DNA of 5,086 bases from Clostridia bacterium. Lineage in GTDB: Bacteria; Bacillota_A; Clostridia; Oscillospirales; Acutalibacteraceae. The notes below the pieces were generated by a model. It was not told where the DNA came from and ran no database searches. It saw only the letters and a list, made by a program, of their open reading frames with translations. The stretch is taken from NCBI GenBank assembly GCA_017529165.1, contig JAFXNY010000176.1:1-5086 (forward strand), written 5' to 3'. Below, piece after piece: positions 1-5,086 of this stretch (position 1 is its first letter; each line of letters starts with the position of its first letter). The position numbers were made by a program, and so were the translations under genes.

Positions 1-752
1 CTCTTAATGCCGAAAAGCAGCATAAACACGCCTATTACCCATTGGCAATAGGGACTGTATGAGGTTATACTATCACTCTTAATGCAGAAGCCGCCCGTGC
101 CGGCAGTGCCGAAAGCGTGAACTACGCTGTCAAATACAGGCATTCCGCCGCACACAAGCATTATGATTTCTACTACCGTTATAACTATATAAATCAGATA
201 TAGTATTTTTGCCGTATCCTTGATTTTAGGTACTATTTTACCAACAGCCGGACCCGGCACTTCGGCTTTAAGTATATGTATTGAACGGTCGGTAACATTA
301 GGTATTATAGCCATAACAAAAACAAGAAAGCCCATACCGCCTATAAAGTGGGTAAAGCTACGCCAAAAGAGCATACCTCTTGAAAGACTTTCAACATCAG
401 TTAAAATTGAGGCTCCGGTTGTCGTAAAACCGCTTACTGTTTCAAAAAAAGCATCAATATAAGAATGTAACGCACCGGATACAGTAAAAGGCAAGGCACC
501 TATAAGCGATATAAATATCCACACACCTGCAACTATAGTAAAGCCCTCTTTGGCATATATAACATTGCTATGCTTTCCGGTAATAAGCAATAGGGCTCCA
601 CCTATTACTGCCGATATAGCTATTGTTACAGCAAATGCAAATATCGAAGACGGCTCTTTGTAAATCAGAGACACCGCAAACGGCAACAACAGTAAAACGC
701 TTTCAACAAGCGAGATTTTACCAAGCGTATTAAATACTGCTTTAACATTCAT
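1..752 (-). CDS. trkH: Trk/Ktr potassium uptake membrane subunit, C-terminus cut off by window edge
   Basis: Pore-forming subunit of a Trk/Ktr-type potassium importer in the cytoplasmic membrane. About 250 N-terminal residues are visible on the minus strand, starting at the ATG at 750-752; the rest lies beyond base 1. The protein is very hydrophobic, with membrane segments near residues 13-30, 37-57, 71-92 and 183-201. Two of the four pore loops of this superfamily are present: SGFTTTGAS (107-115; filter glycine about G113) and GTAGTGGF (215-222; filter glycine about G220). Between them lies the typical FWRSFTHFIGGMGFLVF stretch (129-145). The start is supported by GAGGT at 761-765, placed inside the end of trkA. 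The 6-base gap to trkA implies cotranscription and probably translational coupling. It could be named ktrB instead; the full-length double-domain TrkA partner favours trkH. The family is clear, while the subgroup is less certain. Confidence 0.93.
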   Translation of the reverse strand, partial: MNVKAVFNTLGKISLVESVLLLLPFAVSLIYKEPSSIFAFAVTIAISAVIGGALLLITGKHSNVIYAKEGFTIVAGVWIFISLIGALPFTVSGALHSYIDAFFETVSGFTTTGASILTDVESLSRGMLFWRSFTHFIGGMGFLVFVMAIIPNVTDRSIHILKAEVPGPAVGKIVPKIKDTAKILYLIYIVITVVEIIMLVCGGMPVFDSVVHAFGTAGTGGFCIKSDSITSYSPYCQWVIGVFMLLFGIK

Positions 753-758
753 AAAAAG

Positions 759-2117
759 CTACCTCATAATATCTGAAAGGTCATTCAGTACAGTTTTTGC
801 CGCAATAACTATTGCTTTATCGCCTGACTTTATCACATCGTCACCCGAAGGGATAATTGCCTTGCGTTTACGGATAATACCGGCGAGCAGTATATTCTTT
901 TTAAGCCTTAATTCCTTAATCGGAATATCTTTGTACTCGAAATCTTCGGCAACATTAAACTCTGCGGCTTCGGCCATACCGTCCATAAGCTTATAAAGCG
1001 TTTCAACATTACTGCCCTCAGAATTGGCAATGGCTCTTGCATACCTCGATATTATACCGCTTACGGTTTGTTTTGGTGTAACAATACAGTCAAGCCCCAA
1101 TTTTTCTGCCAAATCAGAAAGCTCACTTCCGTTAACCTTTGCTATTACCTTTTTAACCTGTTTTGTTGTAGCAAATATGGAAAGAAGTATATTTTCTTCA
1201 TCCATTCCCGTGAGCGCAACAAATGAATCGGAAAGAGTAAGTCCCTCTTCAATCAACAAGGACTGGTCTGTACCGTCGCCGTTAATAATATTTGCTTGAG
1301 GCAAAATATCCGAAAGTACTTCGCACCTGTTTCTGTCATTATCAATAATCTTAACCGAGTTGCCGGAAGAAATCAGCATTTTAGAGAGATAGTATGCTAT
1401 TCTGCCGCCACCTAAAATCATAACATTCTTTACACTCTTTTGTAATATTCCAATCATTTTAAGAAGCTTTTGAATCTCATTAGGATCTGCTGTTATGCCT
1501 ATACGGTCGCCAGACTGCAAAACAAAATTACCGTCAGGTATAAACACATCTTCCCCACGCTGAACAACGCATATAAGATAATTTGCTTGGAACTTTTTTC
1601 TAAGCTCCATAAGACTCATTCCCACAATAGGGCTGTTATCACGCAATAAAAGCTCTGCCATTTCAAAATTGCGGCGTGAAAATGTTTCAACATTTACTGC
1701 CGCAGGAAACTTAAGTATATTAAATATTTCCTGCGCTACCAGATACTCAGGGTTAAGTATTAGAGACAACTCTATCTGCTGTTTTATAAACCCTAAGCTC
1801 TTGTCGTTATATTCAGGATTTCGGACACGGGCTACAGTATGCTTAGCCCCCATTTTTTTGGCAATAATACAACTAAGCATATTAAGCTCATCAGAACCGG
1901 TTACAGCTATAAACATATCTGCGTCCTGGACGCCGGCTTCGTTTAATGTGTTGAAATCAGCGCCGTTTGAGCAGAGACACATGATATCATATACATCCCG
2001 TATTTCCTCAACCGCTTCCATGCGATTATCTATAGCAATAACATCGTGGCCTTCATTTACAAGGCTCTCTATTGCAGCTACGCCGATTTTACCGCATCCG
2101 GCGATGATAATCTTCAT
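759..2117 (-). CDS. trkA: TrkA, cytoplasmic NAD-binding gating subunit of the Trk potassium transporter
   Basis: Peripheral cytoplasmic protein that binds the TrkH pore and gates potassium uptake in response to nucleotide. It has 452 residues, close to E. coli TrkA, with the full duplicated layout: RCK_N (about 1-123), RCK_C (about 140-222), second RCK_N (about 231-350) and second RCK_C (about 370-452). The first Rossmann fold has GCGKIG (7-12) and an acidic residue after strand 2 at D30, as expected for NAD binding. The second has GGGRIA (236-241) with D259, followed by NGDGTD (279-284). Both RCK_C domains keep the 'sGD' turn near their ends (S202-D204; S431-D433). The ATG at 2117 follows a strong AGGAGAGG. 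trkH begins 6 bases after the stop, so the two form an operon, read from the promoter at 2148-2176. No truncation or frameshift is seen. Confidence 0.96.
   Translation of the reverse strand: MKIIIAGCGKIGVAAIESLVNEGHDVIAIDNRMEAVEEIRDVYDIMCLCSNGADFNTLNEAGVQDADMFIAVTGSDELNMLSCIIAKKMGAKHTVARVRNPEYNDKSLGFIKQQIELSLILNPEYLVAQEIFNILKFPAAVNVETFSRRNFEMAELLLRDNSPIVGMSLMELRKKFQANYLICVVQRGEDVFIPDGNFVLQSGDRIGITADPNEIQKLLKMIGILQKSVKNVMILGGGRIAYYLSKMLISSGNSVKIIDNDRNRCEVLSDILPQANIINGDGTDQSLLIEEGLTLSDSFVALTGMDEENILLSIFATTKQVKKVIAKVNGSELSDLAEKLGLDCIVTPKQTVSGIISRYARAIANSEGSNVETLYKLMDGMAEAAEFNVAEDFEYKDIPIKELRLKKNILLAGIIRKRKAIIPSGDDVIKSGDKAIVIAAKTVLNDLSDIMR
761..765 (-). promoter_or_regulatory. Ribosome binding site of trkH inside the trkA end
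   Basis: The minus strand reads GAGGT, nine bases (TAGCTTTTT spacing from GAGG) before the trkH ATG. It touches the trkA stop codon (759-761), so ribosomes ending on trkA are placed at the trkH start. This fits translational coupling and fixes the trkH start. Confidence 0.75.
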
Positions 2118-2121
2118 AAAA

Positions 2122-2129
2122 CCTCTCCT
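2122..2129 (-). promoter_or_regulatory. Ribosome binding site of trkA
   Basis: The minus strand reads AGGAGAGG four bases before the T-rich stretch that leads into the ATG at 2115-2117. This is a near-ideal Shine-Dalgarno sequence and supports the annotated trkA start. Confidence 0.8.
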
Positions 2130-2147
2130 AGAATATCTATTTGGTTT

Positions 2148-2176
2148 ATTATACTACACTTTTTTATGTTTTTCCA
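2148..2176 (-). promoter_or_regulatory. SigA-type promoter of the trkA-trkH operon
   Basis: On the minus strand a perfect -10 hexamer TATAAT (2148-2153) follows a 17-base spacer (2154-2170) and a -35 hexamer TGGAAA (2171-2176; 4 of 6 matches to TTGACA). Transcription would start near 2141, giving a leader of about 25 bases before the trkA ATG. No operator or riboswitch is evident in so short a leader. Confidence 0.7.
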
Positions 2177-2201
2177 CACTTATTTCATAAAAAGGCGAAA
2201 T

Positions 2202-2226
2202 TAGACTTACTGTCGATAAGGACAAA
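2202..2226 (+). repeat. Left terminal inverted repeat
   Basis: Twenty-five bases beginning TAGACTTACTGTC and ending AAGGACAAA. It pairs with 2338-2362 except at one position (A here opposite C in the right arm). That mismatch would be an A-C mispair in a plus-strand transcript but a G-U wobble in a minus-strand transcript. Confidence 0.9.
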
Positions 2227-2337
2227 ACGCCTAAAAAAGGAAAAATCCGGCTCTTTTTGGCTTGTTGTCCTCGTAAGGCACCAGTATGTCAAGGTTTTGA
2301 GGCAATGATCGCAACAAAAATCGCCTTTCAAAACCGA

Positions 2338-2362
2338 TTTGTCCTTACCGACAGTAAGTCTA
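2338..2362 (-). repeat. Right terminal inverted repeat
   Basis: Twenty-five bases beginning TTTGTCCTTACC and ending CAGTAAGTCTA, complementary to 2202-2226 with one mismatch. Its final TA is followed at once by the TTGACA -35 hexamer of the LCP gene promoter, so the repeat ends exactly at the promoter border. Confidence 0.9.
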
Positions 2363-2390
2363 TTGACAGCGGGCTTTTTTCGGATATAAT
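2363..2390 (+). promoter_or_regulatory. Consensus SigA promoter of the LCP gene
   Basis: TTGACA (2363-2368), a 16-base spacer and TATAAT (2385-2390): both hexamers match consensus exactly. The spacer is one base shorter than the usual 17. The expected start near 2397 leaves a leader of only about 17 bases holding the ribosome site. High vegetative expression is predicted. Any upstream (UP) element would fall within the inverted-repeat element. Confidence 0.85.
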
Positions 2391-2402
2391 ATTATTGTGA
2401 AA

Positions 2403-2407
2403 AGGAG
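2403..2407 (+). promoter_or_regulatory. Ribosome binding site of the LCP gene
   Basis: AGGAG six bases before the ATG at 2414-2416, within AAAGGAGAG. It fixes the start of the LCP gene, whose first codons encode a typical lysine-rich N-terminus and signal anchor. Confidence 0.8.
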
Positions 2408-2413
2408 AGTATT

Positions 2414-3451
2414 ATGAAAAAAACTCTTAAAATTGCCATTATTATAGTTTCGGTTCTTTTATTACTGACTATTATCGCAATCAGCACCCTGCTTATTTTA
2501 AGCAGAACCGGAAAAATACAGTTTCATAAGAACGATAAAAACATAACAACTGATACAGTTGTTGAGGATGACGACGGTATAATATACAAAGGTGCTAAGT
2601 ATAAGCTTAACACGGATGTTGTATCATTTCTGTTTATCGGCGTTGATAAAGGCTCTGTAGCTGATTCTTCAATTACCGGGCTTAACGGCCAGGCAGATAC
2701 GCTTTTAGTAGCCGCCGTTGATACAAAAACTAAACAGGCGAGCGTTATCCCTATTTCGAGAGAAACACTTGTGGATGTAAACCAATATACAACTGCCGGC
2801 GAATATGCAGGTGTATCCAAAAAACAGATTTGCCTTGCGTACGCTTACGGCAAGGACGAAAAACAGTGCAGCGAAAATGTGCTTTTATCCGTAAGCAGAG
2901 TTTTATACGGTATAAACATAAGCTCTTATATAACAATGGACCTGAGTGCCCTTGAAAAGCTCACAAACTCGGTAGGATATATTGATGTTTATGTAAATGA
3001 AGATTACCATGATGCCGATAGCGGTAATTATTACAAGAAAGGGCAACAGATAAAGGTAAAAGGCAAAAGTGCTGTTTATTATATCCACTGGCGGACTGAT
3101 GATGTTTATGCCAATGTCTACCGCATGGAACGCCAAAAGAGTTTTATAACCGCATTTATGAACAAGGTAAGCAACGAGATTTCAGGAGATTTTACAAAGG
3201 TTGTAAACTACTATAGTATTATGAAACCTTATGTTGCAACCAATATTACGCTTTCTCAAACGACCTATCTCGCAACAAGCTCCCTTAGGATGAACTTGGG
3301 AGATTCAATACAGTTTAAGGCAATACCCGGCGAAGTCTTTGTAAAAGACGGTTTCTCGGCTTTCACACCGGATAAAGACAAGCTTACCGATATAATTGTT
3401 GAAACATTTTATAAAAAGATACCCGAAAAGGTTACACAGACAAGTAAATAA
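2414..3451 (+). CDS. LytR-CpsA-Psr (LCP) family cell-envelope protein
   Basis: LCP proteins are anchored in the membrane and act outside it, transferring lipid-linked glycopolymers such as teichoic acids or capsule to peptidoglycan. The 345-residue product has a short lysine-rich N-terminus, one membrane segment (about 7-30), a polar linker and an LCP domain (about 68-255). Family landmarks are FIGVDKG (74-80), ADTLLVAAVD (94-103), ISRETLVDV (114-122), LAYAYG (141-146), VGYIDVYV (187-194), YYIHWRTDD (222-230) and YRMERQ (236-241). Acidic and arginine residues expected at the pyrophosphate/magnesium site are present (D78, D95, R116, R227, R237, R240). Three usually conserved positions differ: PRDT is SRET, YxRxR is YIHWR, and the Asp before the final Arg pair is N234. 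About 90 residues follow the core, with no recognised extra domain. The gene ends in tandem TAA codons and appears monocistronic. The family is secure; the polymer substrate is unknown. Confidence 0.88.
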   Translation: MKKTLKIAIIIVSVLLLLTIIAISTLLILSRTGKIQFHKNDKNITTDTVVEDDDGIIYKGAKYKLNTDVVSFLFIGVDKGSVADSSITGLNGQADTLLVAAVDTKTKQASVIPISRETLVDVNQYTTAGEYAGVSKKQICLAYAYGKDEKQCSENVLLSVSRVLYGINISSYITMDLSALEKLTNSVGYIDVYVNEDYHDADSGNYYKKGQQIKVKGKSAVYYIHWRTDDVYANVYRMERQKSFITAFMNKVSNEISGDFTKVVNYYSIMKPYVATNITLSQTTYLATSSLRMNLGDSIQFKAIPGEVFVKDGFSAFTPDKDKLTDIIVETFYKKIPEKVTQTSK

Positions 3452-3461
3452 TAAGCACATA

Positions 3462-3495
3462 ATACAACCCGGCGAGAAATCTCGCCGGGTTGTAT
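3462..3495. terminator. Bidirectional hairpin terminator between convergent genes
   Basis: A perfect 15-bp stem (3462-3476 with 3481-3495) closes a 4-base AAAT loop. It lies 10 bases after the LCP stop and 15 bases after the spoIVB stop in the other direction. The stem core is G+C-rich and its outer end A+T-rich. U-tracts are weak on both sides (UUGUAU on the plus side, UUGUAUUAUG on the minus side), so termination is likely but perhaps incomplete. Confidence 0.8.
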
Positions 3496-3510
3496 CTAAG
3501 AGCCTACATA

Positions 3511-4749
3511 TTATGAAGCTTCTTTTAATACTATGTTTGTTATTCCCTGTGCCGTTTCAAGCATATTCTCGGCATATACTGCGTAGCCCTTTGTGGGGTC
3601 GTCAACAAACACATGGGTTACTGCTCCTATTAACTTGCCGTCCTGCAAAATAGGACTGCCGGACATTCCCTGAATAATACCTCCGGTCTTCTCTAACAAG
3701 CGTTCATCGGTTACGGTTACAATCATATTTTGTGTTGCCGAATTGTATGCCGACATTCGTTTTTGAACTGTGCAAGAATATAAAGTGGGTTTATCACCGC
3801 CTATTGTGCACAAAATCTGGGCGTCGCCATTTTTCACATACTGCTTTAAGGCTATTTCGGTGAGATTAGAAGAGCCCATAGCCTTATATGGCTGACCGTA
3901 AACGCCGTTATCGGTGTTAAGTGCAATATTTGATATTTTATCAAAAGTAAATCTGCCTTTAAGCTCACCAGGGTCGCCCGGTTCACCTTTTTTTACCGAA
4001 ATAATCTCGGCGCCCACAAGCTCGCCGTGATCAGGCACTAAAAGGTCGCCTGTATCACTATCGCAAATGCCGTGCCCAAGTCCGCAAATCATATTGCTTG
4101 AGGGGCTGTAAAAGGTAAGTGTTCCAACTCCTGCCGAGCTATCACGAACCCAAATACCAAGCCTGTATATCCCCTCAACCGATTTTACCGGTGTTACAGG
4201 CACAGTTTTTGTTTTGTTATTACGCATTATTTCAAATTGCAGGGTTTCGCCGCCACTTTCGGCAACCATCTGTGACAGGTCTTCATTACATGTAATCTCG
4301 GCACCGTTAACTTTTATAATATAATCTCCTACTTTTATTCCCGATATTTTTGAGGGGATCATATTACCGTTATCTATGCCGACATCTCCCGCTTCAATTA
4401 CAAGCACACCGTTTGTATATACTTTCATACCGAACGGTATTCCCAGCACTGAAACATAGCTTTCATCTACAACCGTTACGCTCGCTTTGCTAAACGGTAT
4501 TATACCGAAAAGCTTTAAGTCAACATCAAGAACATCGCCTACATTATTAAACTCACTACTTGTTGCCTTTACGCCGCCGATATCAGCAGTTACGGGTATT
4601 GCAGAATCAATTCTGAAAGTATCGCCTTTATTTATTTTATATTCACGGCTTACGGTTTGACTCAACACAAAAACTGCCGTAAAAATAGTTATGCAAATTA
4701 AAAGCACAGTAAAGAATAAGGTTCTGAACATAAGTTTTACATATTTCAT
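3511..4749 (-). CDS. spoIVB: SpoIVB, PDZ-containing serine peptidase of sporulation (family S55)
   Basis: In Bacillus, SpoIVB is made in the forespore, secreted into the space between the two membranes, and cleaves SpoIVFA to release pro-SigK processing in the mother cell. This 412-residue protein is close to the 426 of B. subtilis. It has an N-terminal signal anchor (about 8-30), a PDZ domain (about 105-188, with SKISGIKVGDYIIKVNG at 133-149) and a C-terminal S55 peptidase domain. GLGHGI carries H226, and GMSGSPI (361-367) carries the nucleophile S363. D348 lies 15 residues before S363, the same spacing as B. subtilis D363/S378, so the catalytic triad appears intact. The signature GAVTHVFVDDPTKGYAVY (375-392) is typical. 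The ATG at 4749 follows GAGGTG. Downstream is a terminator and a convergent LCP gene, not spo0A, which usually follows spoIVB. The gene looks functional. Confidence 0.96.
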   Translation of the reverse strand: MKYVKLMFRTLFFTVLLICITIFTAVFVLSQTVSREYKINKGDTFRIDSAIPVTADIGGVKATSSEFNNVGDVLDVDLKLFGIIPFSKASVTVVDESYVSVLGIPFGMKVYTNGVLVIEAGDVGIDNGNMIPSKISGIKVGDYIIKVNGAEITCNEDLSQMVAESGGETLQFEIMRNNKTKTVPVTPVKSVEGIYRLGIWVRDSSAGVGTLTFYSPSSNMICGLGHGICDSDTGDLLVPDHGELVGAEIISVKKGEPGDPGELKGRFTFDKISNIALNTDNGVYGQPYKAMGSSNLTEIALKQYVKNGDAQILCTIGGDKPTLYSCTVQKRMSAYNSATQNMIVTVTDERLLEKTGGIIQGMSGSPILQDGKLIGAVTHVFVDDPTKGYAVYAENMLETAQGITNIVLKEAS

Positions 4750-4754
4750 ATTTA

Positions 4755-4760
4755 CACCTC
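4755..4760 (-). promoter_or_regulatory. Ribosome binding site of spoIVB
   Basis: The minus strand reads GAGGTG five bases before the ATG at 4747-4749. It supports that start, which gives a short lysine/arginine N-terminus before the membrane anchor. Confidence 0.75.
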
Positions 4761-4780
4761 ACAAAACATATTTCTACTTT

Positions 4781-4810
4781 TAATTTGCCCAAAAATATAA
4801 AAAAATATAT
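4781..4810 (-). promoter_or_regulatory. Possible forespore (SigG/SigF-like) promoter of spoIVB
   Basis: On the minus strand CAAATTA (4781-4787) matches 6 of 7 positions of the B. subtilis SigG -10 consensus CATWHTA. ATATA (4806-4810) matches 4 of 5 of the -35 consensus GHATR, with the expected 18-base spacer. The overlapping GGGCAAATT also fits the SigF -10 pattern GGNNANANT. The start would lie about 25 bases before the ATG. The region is extremely A+T-rich, so a chance match is possible. The gene's identity makes a forespore promoter plausible, and no clear SigA promoter is seen. Confidence 0.4.
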
Positions 4811-4813
4811 TGT

Positions 4814-4850
4814 AAAAAAAAGAAAAATCGGCAGTCTTTAAGACTGCCGA
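4814..4850 (-). terminator. Rho-independent terminator of the HtrA-like gene
   Basis: Bases 4828-4836 pair with 4842-4850 (TCGGCAGTC with GACTGCCGA), a 9-bp G+C-rich stem with a 5-base loop. On the minus strand it is followed by five T, a C and eight T (4827 down to 4814). It lies about 25 bases after the stop of the upstream minus-strand gene and separates that gene from spoIVB. Confidence 0.9.
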
Positions 4851-4874
4851 AAAAACTTTTAATTCTTATATTTT

Positions 4875-5086
4875 TTATTCGCCAAACGGAAAATCAAATG
4901 TACCGCCCTGTTCTGAAAAATTATTATTGCTGGATGAATTATCGGGTATAGACTCTTGGTGGCTAAAGCTTGACTCTCCCACATTAGCGCCGAGCTTTAC
5001 AGTATAATCGTTCTCGGCACCGCCGGAGGACAAAACGGTTAAGGTTATCTCGTCCCCTGCCTTGCTTGACTCAATAATATCAAGAA
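4875..5086 (-). CDS. htrA: C-terminal end of an HtrA/DegP-like PDZ serine protease, N-terminus beyond window edge
   Basis: The last 69 codons of a minus-strand gene end at the TAA at 4875-4877. They begin with LDIIESSKAGDEITLTVLSSG and then DYTVKLGANVG, the final helix and strands of the PDZ domain as found in HtrA-like S1C proteases of Gram-positive bacteria ('aGDei.ltv.r.g...ytV.Lg'). A 33-residue tail rich in Ser, Asn and Gln follows and ends GGTFDFPFGE; it is probably disordered. The protease domain is not in the window, so the call rests on the PDZ end alone. Other PDZ proteins, such as a CtpA-type C-terminal protease, are less likely because in those the PDZ domain precedes the catalytic domain and is not C-terminal. 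A strong terminator follows, so it is not expected to be cotranscribed with spoIVB. Confidence 0.7.
   Translation of the reverse strand, partial: LDIIESSKAGDEITLTVLSSGGAENDYTVKLGANVGESSFSHQESIPDNSSSNNNFSEQGGTFDFPFGE

Larger units (their letters stand above)
2202..2362. mobile_element. 161-bp inverted-repeat element, MITE-like, between divergent promoters
   Basis: Bases 2202-2226 and 2338-2362 are reverse complements over 25 positions with one mismatch. Both ends are TA, so the block can be read as a 157-bp element (2204-2360) flanked by a duplicated TA target, as IS630/mariner-type miniature elements make. The interior has two imperfect hairpins: 2229-2239 with 2251-2261 (GCC plus an A-run paired with a T-run plus GGC), and GGTTTTG/AGGC (2293-2303) with GCCT/CAAAACC (2323-2335) around a 2-base bulge. 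A small CCT-CGTA-AGG palindrome lies at 2269-2278. No convincing ORF is present, so movement would need a transposase supplied elsewhere. Mobility is inferred from form alone; a fixed structured RNA or a palindromic chromosomal repeat is an alternative. Confidence 0.6.

Noticed and set aside
1..86. Direct repeat CTCTTAATGC at 1-10 and 77-86
   Set aside because: Both copies lie inside trkH and encode similar short IK-S/IKS segments; ten bases at this composition is best taken as coincidence.
220..462. Plus-strand 80-residue reading frame
   Set aside because: It lies antisense to trkH, whose pore motifs are clear on the other strand, and has no family resemblance.
1669..2190. Plus-strand 173-residue reading frame opposite trkA
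   Set aside because: Antisense shadow of the N-terminal Rossmann domain of TrkA; its sequence resembles no protein family and it has no ribosome site.
2283..2294. Minus-strand TTGACA inside the inverted-repeat element as an extra promoter
   Set aside because: No -10-like hexamer is present at 15-19 bases downstream on that strand.
2177..2362. A c-di-AMP (ydaO-type) riboswitch between the potassium and cell-wall genes
   Set aside because: The gene context is suggestive, but the conserved ydaO core motifs are not visible. The interval also lies upstream of both promoters (trkA -35 at 2171-2176; LCP -35 at 2363-2368), so it would not be in either leader.
2338..2380. Terminator made by the right inverted repeat plus the T-run at 2375-2380
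   Set aside because: The T-run is 12 bases beyond the stem, lies within the LCP promoter spacer, and the stem's partner arm is over 100 bases away.
2524..3136. Three minus-strand frames opposite the LCP gene
   Set aside because: Mutually overlapping antisense frames without ribosome sites, inside a gene with intact LCP motifs.
3396..3653. Plus-strand 85-residue frame spanning the LCP end and spoIVB end
   Set aside because: It runs through the terminator hairpin and antisense to the conserved SpoIVB peptidase core.

Overview
The window looks like chromosomal DNA from a spore-forming, low-to-moderate G+C member of the Clostridia, probably near the Ruminococcaceae/Oscillospiraceae. The grounds are a SpoIVB sporulation peptidase, AGGAG/GAGGT ribosome sites before every complete gene, clear SigA-type promoters and an A/T-rich codon bias. 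Family placement is inference; species cannot be read from the window.

Layout from left to right. (1) 1-2117, minus strand: a potassium-uptake operon. trkA is complete, followed after 6 bases by trkH, which runs off the left edge. A SigA-like promoter lies at 2148-2176. (2) 2202-2362: a 161-bp element bounded by 25-bp inverted repeats (24 of 25 positions match) that begin and end in TA. It has internal hairpins and resembles a miniature inverted-repeat transposable element (MITE). It sits between two divergent promoters. (3) 2363-3451, plus strand: a LytR-CpsA-Psr (LCP) cell-envelope protein driven by a promoter with exact consensus hexamers (TTGACA-16-TATAAT) that starts at the base after the element. 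(4) 3462-3495: a perfect 15-bp hairpin between convergent genes, probably a shared terminator. (5) 3511-4749, minus strand: complete spoIVB with its own ribosome site and a possible forespore (SigG/SigF-like) promoter. (6) 4814-4850: a strong terminator for the next minus-strand gene. (7) 4875-5086, minus strand: the last 69 codons of an HtrA-like PDZ serine protease, cut by the right edge.

TrkA and TrkH form one functional unit: gating subunit plus membrane pore. The LCP protein (wall-polymer attachment), SpoIVB (sporulation checkpoint protease) and the HtrA-like protease (envelope quality control) all act at or outside the membrane, but the arrangement is three or four separate transcription units and not a new multi-gene system. 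The least ordinary parts are the 161-bp inverted-repeat element against the LCP promoter, the apparent absence of spo0A directly downstream of spoIVB, and the altered conserved residues in the LCP protein.
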